DNA of 6,549 nt. Source: Anaerolineales bacterium. Lineage in GTDB: Bacteria > Chloroflexota > Anaerolineae > 4572-78 > J111. This document shows, piece by piece, positions 1 to 5,909 of the stretch. The notes below the pieces were generated by a model. That model made no database searches. It was not told the origin of the DNA and was given only the letters and a program-made list of their open reading frames with translations. The position numbers and the translations under genes are program-made. The stretch spans positions 1 through 6,549 of the forward strand of contig JAAUSP010000439.1 in the NCBI GenBank assembly GCA_012032575.1, written 5' to 3'. Each line of letters opens with the position of its first letter. Position 1 is the stretch's first letter.

Positions 1-7
1 TGGACGG

Positions 8-1942
8 TTACCTCGTACCGTGAGCTTCGTACAGGGTGCGCAGGTTGGCGGCCAGAGCGTCTTCGCCGGTTGCGTCCTGGGATAGCGTACGGACCCGGAT
101 GGCCTGGCCCTGCCCGACCTGGCGCAGTTCGCGCAGCAGCGGTTCGCGGGGGGTCAGCGCCGCCTCCTGGTCCACCGGCTCAAAGAGCAAGCCGACCACC
201 TGCCATGCCGACTCGCGCTTGGTGGGAATATCCACCGTAATCCAATCGCCCACCCCCACCCCCATCACCTGGGCCAACTCCTGGTTGAGCACGATGGCGT
301 ATTCGTCGCCGGGTTGCAGCCAGCGGCCGGCGCTCAACCGGGGGACGTAGGCCCGCGAAGGTAATGGAACGCCGCGCAGGCTGATCCTGCTGTCGTCGTT
401 AGTCTCCGGCTGGCCAATGGGGCGGGCAGTCCCTCTAGTCGTCCCCCAGACCTCGACAGCGGTCACGTCGGGCTGAGACAGGGTGAGGGTTTCAATCTGC
501 TTGATGCGAACCGGCTCTTCCAGGTCGAGCAGGATATTGACCTGAAAAATGGATAATAGCACCTCCCCGAAGGTGTGGCTGAGCGAGGCCCGCGTATTCA
601 GGACCATCATAAACATCACCCCCGCGCCAATCAGGCTAAGCTGGGTGAAGAAAACCCGCTTGGGGTTGCGAAAGGTATTGCTGAGGGTCAGCGAGAGCAG
701 GCGGGGGAGTGACTGGAACTGCACCAGCAGCCGGTCCAGCCAACCGGAGGCGCTGCCCAGGCCGTAGGTGCTGATGGCCTCGCGCACCGTCACCCGCCCC
801 CCCAGGTAAACCGGGATAATCGCCACCAGCAGCGGCGACAACAACGCCACCGCCGCCTGAGCCACGACCGCCGTCAGGGAGATGGCAAAGGGGCCGGGGA
901 TCATCCCCTGGCGGTTGACGATCATGCCGCGCAGGCCGTTCGCGCCCAGCGCGCCCAGAGGAATAGCCACCAGCAAAGCCAAAACCGCATAAACCAGCAC
1001 CAGGCTGAGATAAATCAACAAAATCCGGCCAAACCCGGCCCCGATGGCCTTCATAATCCCAATTTGGTTGACCTGCTGCACAATGACGGCATTGATGGTG
1101 TTGTAGACCAGAAACAGGCCCAAAACCAGGGTTGAAGCGGCCATAATGCTCAAAATAAAAAAGACGCTGCTGAGGGCCTCCTGGCCGGTAAACTGGTCGG
1201 GCTTGCCGGTGCGGCTTTTGAACCCGCCCGGCGAGGCAATGGCCGGGCTGACTTCAACCCCCTGTTGTTCCAGCTCGTGCTGGACCACATCGGCCATCAC
1301 TTTCACCTGCTCGTCGCTGTAGTTGAGGATGGAGGCCAGGATGAGGCTGGAGCCGGCCTCGCCGGTGAGCTCGGTAAAGCGCTCGCGGGTGGTGAAAAAC
1401 ATCGGGTCGGGCAGCGAGGTTGGCGAGGGATGGGCGGCATTGTAGAGCACGCCGTTCAACTCGACGGGGTAGAGTTTGTCGGCAATGTCCAACTCAATCC
1501 GGTCGCCCACCGCCAGCCCGCGCCCGCGCTGGACGCCCATCAGCTTGCGTTCGGGCCAGCCGCCGCTGTCTATTTTGACCTGCCGCAGGGTTTGGGCCTC
1601 GTAATCTTCCAATGCCACCAGCAGAGCCGGCTGCCAGGGGTCTGCCGGGCTGCGCCGCCAGCGCACCGTTTTGGATTGGTACCAGCCCTCGACCGTTTCG
1701 ATCCCCCGCAGGTGAGCCAGGGAGTCGAGCAGGGTGTCGTCCACCGGAGGCTTAACCTCCAGGCCAATAGTCGCGGGGACCGAAGCCTGCCAGGTGCGGG
1801 TCACATCCCGGAGAATAAATTCTTTGGCCCCCAGCACTGTGCCCACTGCAAACGCGCCAATGGCAATAATCGCAATCACCCGCAGGGTGCGGCCCTTATT
1901 TTCCCACAAGTCATACCAAATTTTGTGCCAAATGACGCCCAT
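8..1942 (-). CDS. FtsX-type ABC transporter permease, C-terminus apparently frameshifted
   Basis: This is an inner-membrane permease of the MacB/LolC/FtsX class, which couples a cytoplasmic ATPase to export or lipoprotein-type mechanical work. The 644 residues show a membrane segment at about 19-39, a large extracytoplasmic MacB-PCD-like domain (40-258), three membrane segments (259-284, 306-334, 352-380) forming one FtsX core, then a second unit with a membrane segment at 433-449 and a second outer domain (450-644). The last three helices expected of a two-unit permease are absent; family members of this layout are usually nearly 800 residues or more. The frame stops at TAA (8-10), right after residues LYEAHGTR. 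Adding one G near 13-16 would read HGTEVTV and stay open to the window edge, so a one-base deletion or sequencing error is likely. The ATG has GGAGG (1951-1955) eight bases upstream. No ATPase gene is in the window; it may lie to the left. Confidence 0.86.
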   Translation of the reverse strand: MGVIWHKIWYDLWENKGRTLRVIAIIAIGAFAVGTVLGAKEFILRDVTRTWQASVPATIGLEVKPPVDDTLLDSLAHLRGIETVEGWYQSKTVRWRRSPADPWQPALLVALEDYEAQTLRQVKIDSGGWPERKLMGVQRGRGLAVGDRIELDIADKLYPVELNGVLYNAAHPSPTSLPDPMFFTTRERFTELTGEAGSSLILASILNYSDEQVKVMADVVQHELEQQGVEVSPAIASPGGFKSRTGKPDQFTGQEALSSVFFILSIMAASTLVLGLFLVYNTINAVIVQQVNQIGIMKAIGAGFGRILLIYLSLVLVYAVLALLVAIPLGALGANGLRGMIVNRQGMIPGPFAISLTAVVAQAAVALLSPLLVAIIPVYLGGRVTVREAISTYGLGSASGWLDRLLVQFQSLPRLLSLTLSNTFRNPKRVFFTQLSLIGAGVMFMMVLNTRASLSHTFGEVLLSIFQVNILLDLEEPVRIKQIETLTLSQPDVTAVEVWGTTRGTARPIGQPETNDDSRISLRGVPLPSRAYVPRLSAGRWLQPGDEYAIVLNQELAQVMGVGVGDWITVDIPTKRESAWQVVGLLFEPVDQEAALTPREPLLRELRQVGQGQAIRVRTLSQDATGEDALAANLRTLYEAHGTR

Positions 1943-1999
1943 AGTTGATTCCTCCGTGATAGATCTGGTTCCAGCATATCACTTCTCCAGTTTTCTGTC

Positions 2000-2019
2000 T
2001 CCGACTTTTGTCGGATTTT
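2000..2019. promoter_or_regulatory. Small hairpin TCCGAC-tttt-GTCGGA
   Basis: A perfect 6-bp inverted repeat around a TTTT loop is followed on the plus strand by ATTTTC. It lies between the divergent permease and zinc-ribbon genes, about 60 bases upstream of the permease start, so on that transcript it would be a leader element or operator rather than a terminator. The stem is short and could be chance. I saw no convincing -10/-35 pair in 1943-2164. Confidence 0.22.
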
Positions 2020-2038
2020 CAGGCTGGTGTAACTTTTT
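2016..2038 (-). repeat. Partial copy of the palindrome found at 4380-4413
   Basis: Read on the minus strand this is AAAAAGTTACA, then CCA, then GCCTG, then AAAA. The palindrome at 4380-4413 reads AAAAAGTTACA, GCCTG, GAAAA on the plus strand. The two agree over about 20 bases apart from the three-base CCA insertion, but the right arm is missing here. Both copies sit upstream of a minus-strand gene, the permease in this case. It could be a degenerate dispersed repeat or one half of a shared operator. Confidence 0.35.
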
Positions 2039-2164
2039 CGATCAAATGGGAGGCTAACCTGAAGAAGAAACTACCAGGAAGATAATTACTACAGAGCAAT
2101 CCAAAGCCGGCGAACTCAAAAGCAGCTTTGTGAAGGTATATCTGACACGGGGTTAATCTCGCGG

Positions 2165-2431
2165 ATGGAAGCAATGAATCCTGGTCGCGAGCGAAGTAGA
2201 AACCAGCCTGCCTGTCCGCTCATTCCGCAGAAGCAGGATCGGGAACCCAAACCACAGGATGCCGTCCCGGGGGATCAGCTTTGGACCAAAGGTATTTGCC
2301 CGAATTGTGGCGATACCGAAGCCGAAGTTGACCGGGACGGTATCCTGTGGTGCTGCGTCTGTGGCTATTTCAAAAAAAAGGCTGCTGTATCTGATGAAAC
2401 CGGTGCTGAGGCGTGTCCTCAAGTCTTGTAA
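2165..2431 (+). CDS. Small zinc-ribbon protein (88 aa)
   Basis: The protein has a low-complexity polar N-terminus (about 1-42, rich in Q, P, R, K and D) and one four-cysteine zinc ribbon. The first knuckle is CPNC (45-48), followed by an acidic linker, and the second is CCVC (63-66, with C63 and C66 the likely ligands). KKK at 70-72 and a short acidic tail follow. It resembles the many small single-ribbon proteins used as nucleic-acid or protein-binding adaptors, but the exact family is not recognisable and I assign no function. The start is uncertain: ATG 2165 has no clear ribosome site, while ATG 2174 has GGA or GGAAG just upstream. The KKK codons lie in an eight-A run that forms the slippery heptamer A-AAA-AAG (2374-2380). 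A minus-one shift there would end the protein as KKKGCCI. A decayed partial copy lies at 6418-6499. Confidence 0.68.
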   Translation: MEAMNPGRERSRNQPACPLIPQKQDREPKPQDAVPGDQLWTKGICPNCGDTEAEVDRDGILWCCVCGYFKKKAAVSDETGAEACPQVL

Positions 2432-2460
2432 GGCAACCTCAAGATTTAAATTAACCAAAA

Positions 2461-2520
2461 CGTGTTGCGTCTTGCGTGTTCCGTCTGTTTGATCTTACGC
2501 AAGACGCAACACGCAACACG
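2461..2520. repeat. Heptanucleotide-repeat hairpin
   Basis: CGTGTTGCGTCTTGCGT (2461-2477) pairs perfectly with ACGCAAGACGCAACACG (2497-2513), a 17-bp stem with a 19-base loop. Both arms are built of seven-base units (CGCAAGA, CGCAACA, or their complement), and a third unit extends the right side to 2520. It resembles short tandem heptamer repeats found between genes in several bacterial groups. It sits between the zinc-ribbon stop and the trxB stop. On the minus strand the stem is followed by TTTTGG and an AT-rich tract, so it may also end the pdo-trxB transcript, although the loop is large for a terminator. Confidence 0.85.
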
Positions 2521-2657
2521 AATATTTGAGTAATTATTTTCTTGGAGCTGCCTAAATGCAATTGCGAACGAATTTTCGCATCGTCGCTTCAACTTTGTCG
2601 CTTACTTGGACATCGCTACATCAATCTGGATTTTGCTCCAACCCAAACTGGTTGATC

Positions 2658-3638
2658 TTACCGCCAATCGGTGCGGAGCTTATCCCGCCCGTGGATATAC
2701 CGGTCGGCGGCGATGGCGGCAATAACCCCATCGGCGGCGGCGATGACGGCCTGTTTGACGTGGGTGCAAAGCAGGTCGCCTACGGCAAAAACGCCGGGAA
2801 TATTTGTTTGCATTTCACGATCAACGGCCAGGCAGCCGCTCGGTGATGTTTCCAATTGGCCCAAAAGATAGTCGGTAACCGGCTGATTGCCCTGGAGATA
2901 GACAAAGACGCCGGTTACGGACAACGCCGTTTCTCCGCCGCCACGCGGCAGGAGGCGCAGACTCTCCACACTGCCGTTGCCGCTAATCTCCTTCAACCGT
3001 GTTCCCAGTTGAACCCGGATTTTTGGATGGGTTGTGACCTCGGTAATCAAGCTGGGTTGAGCCTTTAACTCCGGGGTGGGCACAATCAGGTGGATCGGGT
3101 TGGCAAATTTGGTCAAAAACAGGGTCTCTTCCAGGGCCTCGTCGTTGCTGCCGATGACCGCGACCGGTTGATCGCGGAAAAATGCGCCGTCACAGGTAGC
3201 GCAATAACTCACGCCGCGTCCCAGAAATTCCGCTTCGCCCGGTACGGTTTGGGTGCGGCCCATCGAGCCGGTTGCCAGAATGAGGGTCTGGGTTTCAAAA
3301 CTGCCGGTGCCGGCCATGACTAGTTTGGGATTAGCCTTCAGGTCTACCCCTACCACTTTATCGGTCAGGAAGGTAGCGCCAAACGACTCGGCCTGCTGGC
3401 GCATGGTAGCAACCAGGTCGGCTCCGCTGATCGGACCCGGTATGCCGGGATAGTTGCTGATTTTTTCGGTTATGCCCAAGGCTCCGGCGGTGAGACCTTT
3501 ATCCAGGACCAGGGTCCGTAAATTCGCCCGGGCCGTGTAAATAGCTGCCGAGGCACCGGCCGGTCCACCGCCGATAATGACGACATCGTAAGGGTCGGGG
3601 CCGCCGCCCAAGTTCAAGTCGAGATTGAAGTCCATCAT
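2658..3638 (-). CDS. trxB: Thioredoxin reductase-like flavoprotein with altered NADPH site
   Basis: This is a cytoplasmic FAD-dependent disulfide reductase that passes electrons to a thioredoxin-fold partner, here most likely the PDO encoded just upstream. The length of 326 aa is normal. A 16-residue N-terminal extension precedes the FAD motif GGGPAG (23-28). The redox centre is CATC (C146, C149) within YCATCDG, and the C-terminal FAD motif is GVFAVGD (282-288) followed by KQA. The central pyridine-nucleotide domain is unusual: the usual GGGxxA is GSNDEA (163-168), and the usual HRRDxxRA is VPTPELKA (186-193), so the arginines that hold the 2'-phosphate are gone. Known NADPH-independent relatives include ferredoxin-dependent flavin thioredoxin reductases and diflavin-linked disulfide oxidoreductases. 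Which donor is used here cannot be told. GAGGT (3644-3648) lies five bases from ATG 3638. A second ATG follows at once. Confidence 0.95.
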   Translation of the reverse strand: MMDFNLDLNLGGGPDPYDVVIIGGGPAGASAAIYTARANLRTLVLDKGLTAGALGITEKISNYPGIPGPISGADLVATMRQQAESFGATFLTDKVVGVDLKANPKLVMAGTGSFETQTLILATGSMGRTQTVPGEAEFLGRGVSYCATCDGAFFRDQPVAVIGSNDEALEETLFLTKFANPIHLIVPTPELKAQPSLITEVTTHPKIRVQLGTRLKEISGNGSVESLRLLPRGGGETALSVTGVFVYLQGNQPVTDYLLGQLETSPSGCLAVDREMQTNIPGVFAVGDLLCTHVKQAVIAAADGVIAAIAADRYIHGRDKLRTDWR

Positions 3639-3648
3639 TCCTGACCTC

Positions 3649-4305
3649 TTACGCTGCCAGGGTGGCCTTGATCTTGGTCAGCAGCATTGCTTCGGGAGCA
3701 GCGCCTTCCAGGTGAGCTGTTTCATTGATGACGGTGCGCGGCACGCCCTGCACCTGGTACTTCAATGATAAATGGGGAAATTCTATCGCTTCAACCATAT
3801 CGGCCCGCACCCACTCGCTCTCAAAGGCCAGTTGATGGGCCAGATGAACGGCCGGCGGGCAGTAGGGACAGGTGGGGGTGACAAAGACCTGCAAGTGCAG
3901 CGGCTTGTCCAAACCAGCCAGATAAGTCTTGGCCTCCGCCGACAAACCGGAGTCGCCGCGGCCAATCATCATAATATCGCTGATGAGGCTGCTGAACTCG
4001 TAACCGGCCGGGATACCGTAATAGCGGATGCCGTAATCTTTGGGCTGTTCACCGCCGCGCATTATGACGACTGCCGGAATTTTGTCTATCCCGTACTGTT
4101 CGACCACTTCCCGATCGGCCACAAAGTCGTAAACTTCGAGGCTGATTTTATCGGACAGGCCGGCGATCTCTTCGGCAATGAGGCGGGTATCGCTGCAATA
4201 TTGACATTCCACTTCCTGGGTGAAAATCAGAAGATTGACCGGCTCGCGCAGCGCGGCGAATTCTTTGAGCAAATGTTGGCGATCTTTTTCTTTGAGCAAT
4301 GACAT
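3649..4305 (-). CDS. pdo: Protein disulfide oxidoreductase (two thioredoxin folds, PDO)
   Basis: This cytoplasmic thiol-disulfide exchange protein of the glutaredoxin-like PDO family contains two fused thioredoxin folds. The N-terminal fold has CQYC (34-37) and its cis-proline in KIPAVV (P77). The C-terminal fold has CPYC (146-149) in the context TPTCPYCPPA and its cis-proline in GVPRTV (P189). Both redox pairs are intact, and 218 residues is close to the usual family length. PDO proteins are typical of thermophiles and several bacterial phyla and are reduced by TrxB-type flavoproteins. The TrxB-like gene follows after only 10 bases, which supports a two-gene operon and a working pair. ATG 4305 is preceded by GAGGT (4313-4317) at seven bases. 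A CATAAT box at 4330-4325 on the minus strand could be a -10 but has no good -35. Confidence 0.94.
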   Translation of the reverse strand: MSLLKEKDRQHLLKEFAALREPVNLLIFTQEVECQYCSDTRLIAEEIAGLSDKISLEVYDFVADREVVEQYGIDKIPAVVIMRGGEQPKDYGIRYYGIPAGYEFSSLISDIMMIGRGDSGLSAEAKTYLAGLDKPLHLQVFVTPTCPYCPPAVHLAHQLAFESEWVRADMVEAIEFPHLSLKYQVQGVPRTVINETAHLEGAAPEAMLLTKIKATLAA

Positions 4306-4348
4306 TTTAGTTACCTCTTTAGAAATTATGGGTTAATGGATCGAATGA

Positions 4349-4370
4349 TGCATCTACGGGATTAGATGCA
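4349..4370. promoter_or_regulatory. Dyad TGCATCT-N8-AGATGCA between pdo and the TlpA-like gene
   Basis: A perfect 7-bp inverted repeat with an eight-base spacer lies in the divergent control region, about 45 bases upstream of pdo. It is flanked by two direct copies of GGTTAAT (4331-4337 and 4372-4378). The arrangement suits a repressor or activator site serving the divergent thiol genes, but no regulator is encoded nearby and I do not recognise a known consensus. Confidence 0.32.
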
Positions 4371-4379
4371 AGGTTAATC

Positions 4380-4413
4380 AAAAAGTTACAGCCTGGAAAA
4401 GCTGTAACTTTTT
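4380..4413. promoter_or_regulatory. Strong palindrome AAAAAGTTACAGC-N8-GCTGTAACTTTTT
   Basis: A perfect 13-bp stem has an eight-base loop (CTGGAAAA), with an A tract at one end and a T tract at the other. In shape it is a bidirectional rho-independent terminator, yet it lies between two divergent genes where no transcript needs to end. It might insulate the two promoters, attenuate the TlpA-like mRNA if transcription starts upstream of it, or act as an operator. A partial copy lies upstream of the permease gene (2016-2038). Confidence 0.6.
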
Positions 4414-4432
4414 AACCCGGTTGGCGTCTAAT
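4404..4432 (+). promoter_or_regulatory. Possible promoter of the TlpA-like gene
   Basis: TCTAAT (4427-4432) matches the -10 consensus at five of six positions. GTAACT (4404-4409), 17 bases upstream, matches the -35 consensus at only three. The -35 would lie inside the right arm of the palindrome at 4380-4413, so a protein bound there would block or modulate it. Transcription would start near 4439, giving a leader of roughly 48 bases. Confidence 0.25.
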
Positions 4433-4486
4433 CACCATAAGGCCAACTGGCCTCAACCAATTAGACCCACCGGTGAGGTGAAGCTG

Positions 4487-5098
4487 ATGAGCAAAGCCCT
4501 AACATCCAAACACCATCCGCCCAAATCGGGCAAGGCAAAAACGCCGGGCCAGTCAAAAATGTGGTTCTATCTGAATATTGCCCTGGCGGTGATCCTGATG
4601 GCGGCCGCCGTAGGCATGCTGTTGTGGCTGGGCTGGCAGACAGCCGATAAGCAGGCCATCTCTGCCCAGCAGGGCCTCATCCGCCTGGGGCAGCCCGCGC
4701 CCGATTTCAGCCTGCCGGCCCTTAGCGGCGAAACCATCCGGCTGAACGACCTGAAAGGGCAGGTCGTGCTGGTCAATCTGTGGGCCACATGGTGCCCACC
4801 CTGTAAAGCAGAAATGCCTGTTATGGATACTTTTTATAAGACACATCAAGCAGCGGGGTTTACCACATTGATGGTCAATATGCAGGAAGATGGAGCGACC
4901 GTCGGCGATTTTATCAAGGCGTCGGGTTTTAGTTTTCCGGTTTTACTGGATAGCCAGGGTGAACTGATGAAACTGTATGGGGTTCGTGGTCTCCCGGCCA
5001 CCTTTATTCTTGACCGTTCCGGTCAAGTCCGGCATATTCAAAGTGGCGCTATCACAGAGGCCGAACTGGAAGCGGCGGTGACTCCCTTGTTGAAATAA
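4487..5098 (+). CDS. Membrane-anchored TlpA/ResA-type thiol-disulfide oxidoreductase
   Basis: This is an extracytoplasmic thioredoxin-fold protein tethered by one N-terminal helix. Proteins of this AhpC-TSA/TlpA class reduce disulfides of exported proteins, for example apocytochrome c, and are normally fed by CcdA/DsbD. Of 203 residues, 1-24 are basic, 26-50 form the membrane anchor, and the fold begins at GQPAPDF (68-74). The active site is WCPPC (102-106) followed by KAEMP. The cis-proline lies in RGLPATF (P170). ATG 4487 is chosen because GAGGTG (4475-4480) lies six bases upstream; the frame is open back to TTG 4421, but that stretch has no ribosome site and is rich in H, N and P. It is divergent from pdo-trxB. 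No CcdA or cytochrome biogenesis gene is in the window, so the substrate is unknown. Confidence 0.93.
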   Translation: MSKALTSKHHPPKSGKAKTPGQSKMWFYLNIALAVILMAAAVGMLLWLGWQTADKQAISAQQGLIRLGQPAPDFSLPALSGETIRLNDLKGQVVLVNLWATWCPPCKAEMPVMDTFYKTHQAAGFTTLMVNMQEDGATVGDFIKASGFSFPVLLDSQGELMKLYGVRGLPATFILDRSGQVRHIQSGAITEAELEAAVTPLLK

Positions 5099-5188
5099 CC
5101 TGACCGGCAATCCACCCTCTACGCCCCATCAGACATCGCTGTTAAAGACGACGGCTCGCTACTGTTGCCCAAGTCGGCCACATGGTAA
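5099..5188 (+). other. Open in-frame stretch after the TlpA-like stop; possible gene remnant
   Basis: After the TAA at 5096-5098 the same frame stays open for 29 codons to TAA 5186-5188, and ends in residues APSDIAVKDDGSLLLP followed by KSATW. The PSDIAVKDDGSLL part looks like a beta-propeller blade of the glucose/sorbosone dehydrogenase or NHL type. It has no start codon or ribosome site. It may be a decayed gene end left by a rearrangement, or simple chance. Confidence 0.2.
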
Positions 5189-5195
5189 CGAGCCG
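5152..5195. terminator. Imperfect hairpin in the convergent gap
   Basis: CGGCTCG (5152-5158) pairs with CGAGCCG (5189-5195). The stem continues by three pairs (TAC/GTA) past a C-A mismatch, with a loop of about 22 bases. It lies between the convergent stops of the TlpA-like and DJ-1 genes, where a shared terminator is expected, but neither side has a clear T tract. Confidence 0.3.
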
Positions 5196-5233
5196 CCAAT
5201 AATAGGCTACTGTCCCCTGTTTATCACTTCACC

Positions 5234-5815
5234 CTACAATTCAATCTTTGTTCCCAACACGATTAGGAACTTGGCCAACCATTCGGGATGGGCAGGCCAG
5301 GCTGGCGCGGTGACCAACTTGCCGTCCACGTGGGCCTGGTCCACTGGAATACTGACATACGTTCCACCCGCGCGAGTTACGTCCGGCCCTACTGCCGGAT
5401 AAGCGGAGCAAGCTTTACCCTCGATGACTTCAGCCGCCGCCAGTACCTGTGCCCCGTGACAGATGGAAGCAATGGGCTTTTCTGCTTGCGAAAAGTGCCG
5501 CACCATCTCCAGCACAGTCTCATTCAGGCGAATGTACTCGGGTGCGCGCCCACCGGGGATGACCAGGGCATCGTAGTCTTCGGCCTTGACCTCGGCAAAA
5601 GTAGCGTTCAGCGTAAAGTTGTGACCGGGCTTTTCGCTGTAGGTCTGGTCTCCCTCAAAATCGTGGATGGCAGTTCGTACTTGTTGGCCTGCCTTCTTGT
5701 CGGGACAGACCGCGTGGACTGTGTGGCCTACCATCAAAAGGGCCTGGAAGGGCACCATAACCTCATAGTCTTCCACATAATCGCCGACGAGCATTAAGAT
5801 TTTCTTTGCGCTCAT
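5234..5815 (-). CDS. DJ-1/PfpI family protein, DJ-1D type
   Basis: This soluble protein has the class-I glutamine-amidotransferase-like fold. Members include the PfpI/YhbO proteins and the plant DJ-1D glyoxalase III. The nucleophile elbow is SICHGAQ, with C119 and H120. The acidic partner is in VEDYEVMVP (E15 or E18), and GGRAPEY (89-94 region) forms the neighbouring loop. The insert around 48-67 ([15 protein letters not shown]) and the end [12 protein letters not shown] (172-183) are the signatures by which I place it with the DJ-1D group rather than short PfpI proteases. At 193 aa it is one unit, whereas the plant proteins have two. Likely role: methylglyoxal/glyoxal detoxification or another stress function; the substrate is not fixed by sequence. 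AAGGAG (5822-5827) lies six bases from the ATG. It is monocistronic, and its stop is TAG. Confidence 0.95.
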   Translation of the reverse strand: MSAKKILMLVGDYVEDYEVMVPFQALLMVGHTVHAVCPDKKAGQQVRTAIHDFEGDQTYSEKPGHNFTLNATFAEVKAEDYDALVIPGGRAPEYIRLNETVLEMVRHFSQAEKPIASICHGAQVLAAAEVIEGKACSAYPAVGPDVTRAGGTYVSIPVDQAHVDGKLVTAPAWPAHPEWLAKFLIVLGTKIEL

Positions 5816-5909
5816 AGTAAACTCCTTTGTATGGTCTTATGTTTGATAAACTTGTCTTGTTTTTGAAAAAACTGTCCCCCTCACCGGCGCAAATTTTCTG
5901 AAATAGGCT

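Noticed and set aside
1265..1948. Long plus-strand frame of 227 codons
   Set aside because: It is antisense to the permease gene, which has clear domains and a good ribosome site; it is a shadow frame of GC-rich coding DNA.
2164..2176. GATGGAAGCAATG, identical to 5462-5474
   Set aside because: The second copy is the antisense of the conserved ASICH codons in the DJ-1 gene; a 13-base match in this length is compatible with chance.
2461..2520. CRISPR-like repeats
   Set aside because: The units are seven bases long without spacers and are arranged as an inverted pair; no cas genes are present.
2784..2798. GGCAAAAACGCCGGG, identical to 4534-4548
   Set aside because: Here it is the complement of the conserved PGVFA codons of the TrxB-like protein, while at 4534 it encodes the basic N-terminus of the TlpA-like protein. 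A shared origin is unlikely and chance is sufficient.
2556..2846. Plus-strand frame starting at ATG 2556 with a weak GGAG upstream
   Set aside because: Most of it lies antisense to the C-terminal part of the TrxB-like gene, and its glycine-rich part is the mirror of conserved codons there.
4421..4486. Earlier TTG start for the TlpA-like gene
   Set aside because: It lacks a ribosome site, and the added residues are unlike a signal or anchor. ATG 4487 has GAGGTG at the right distance.
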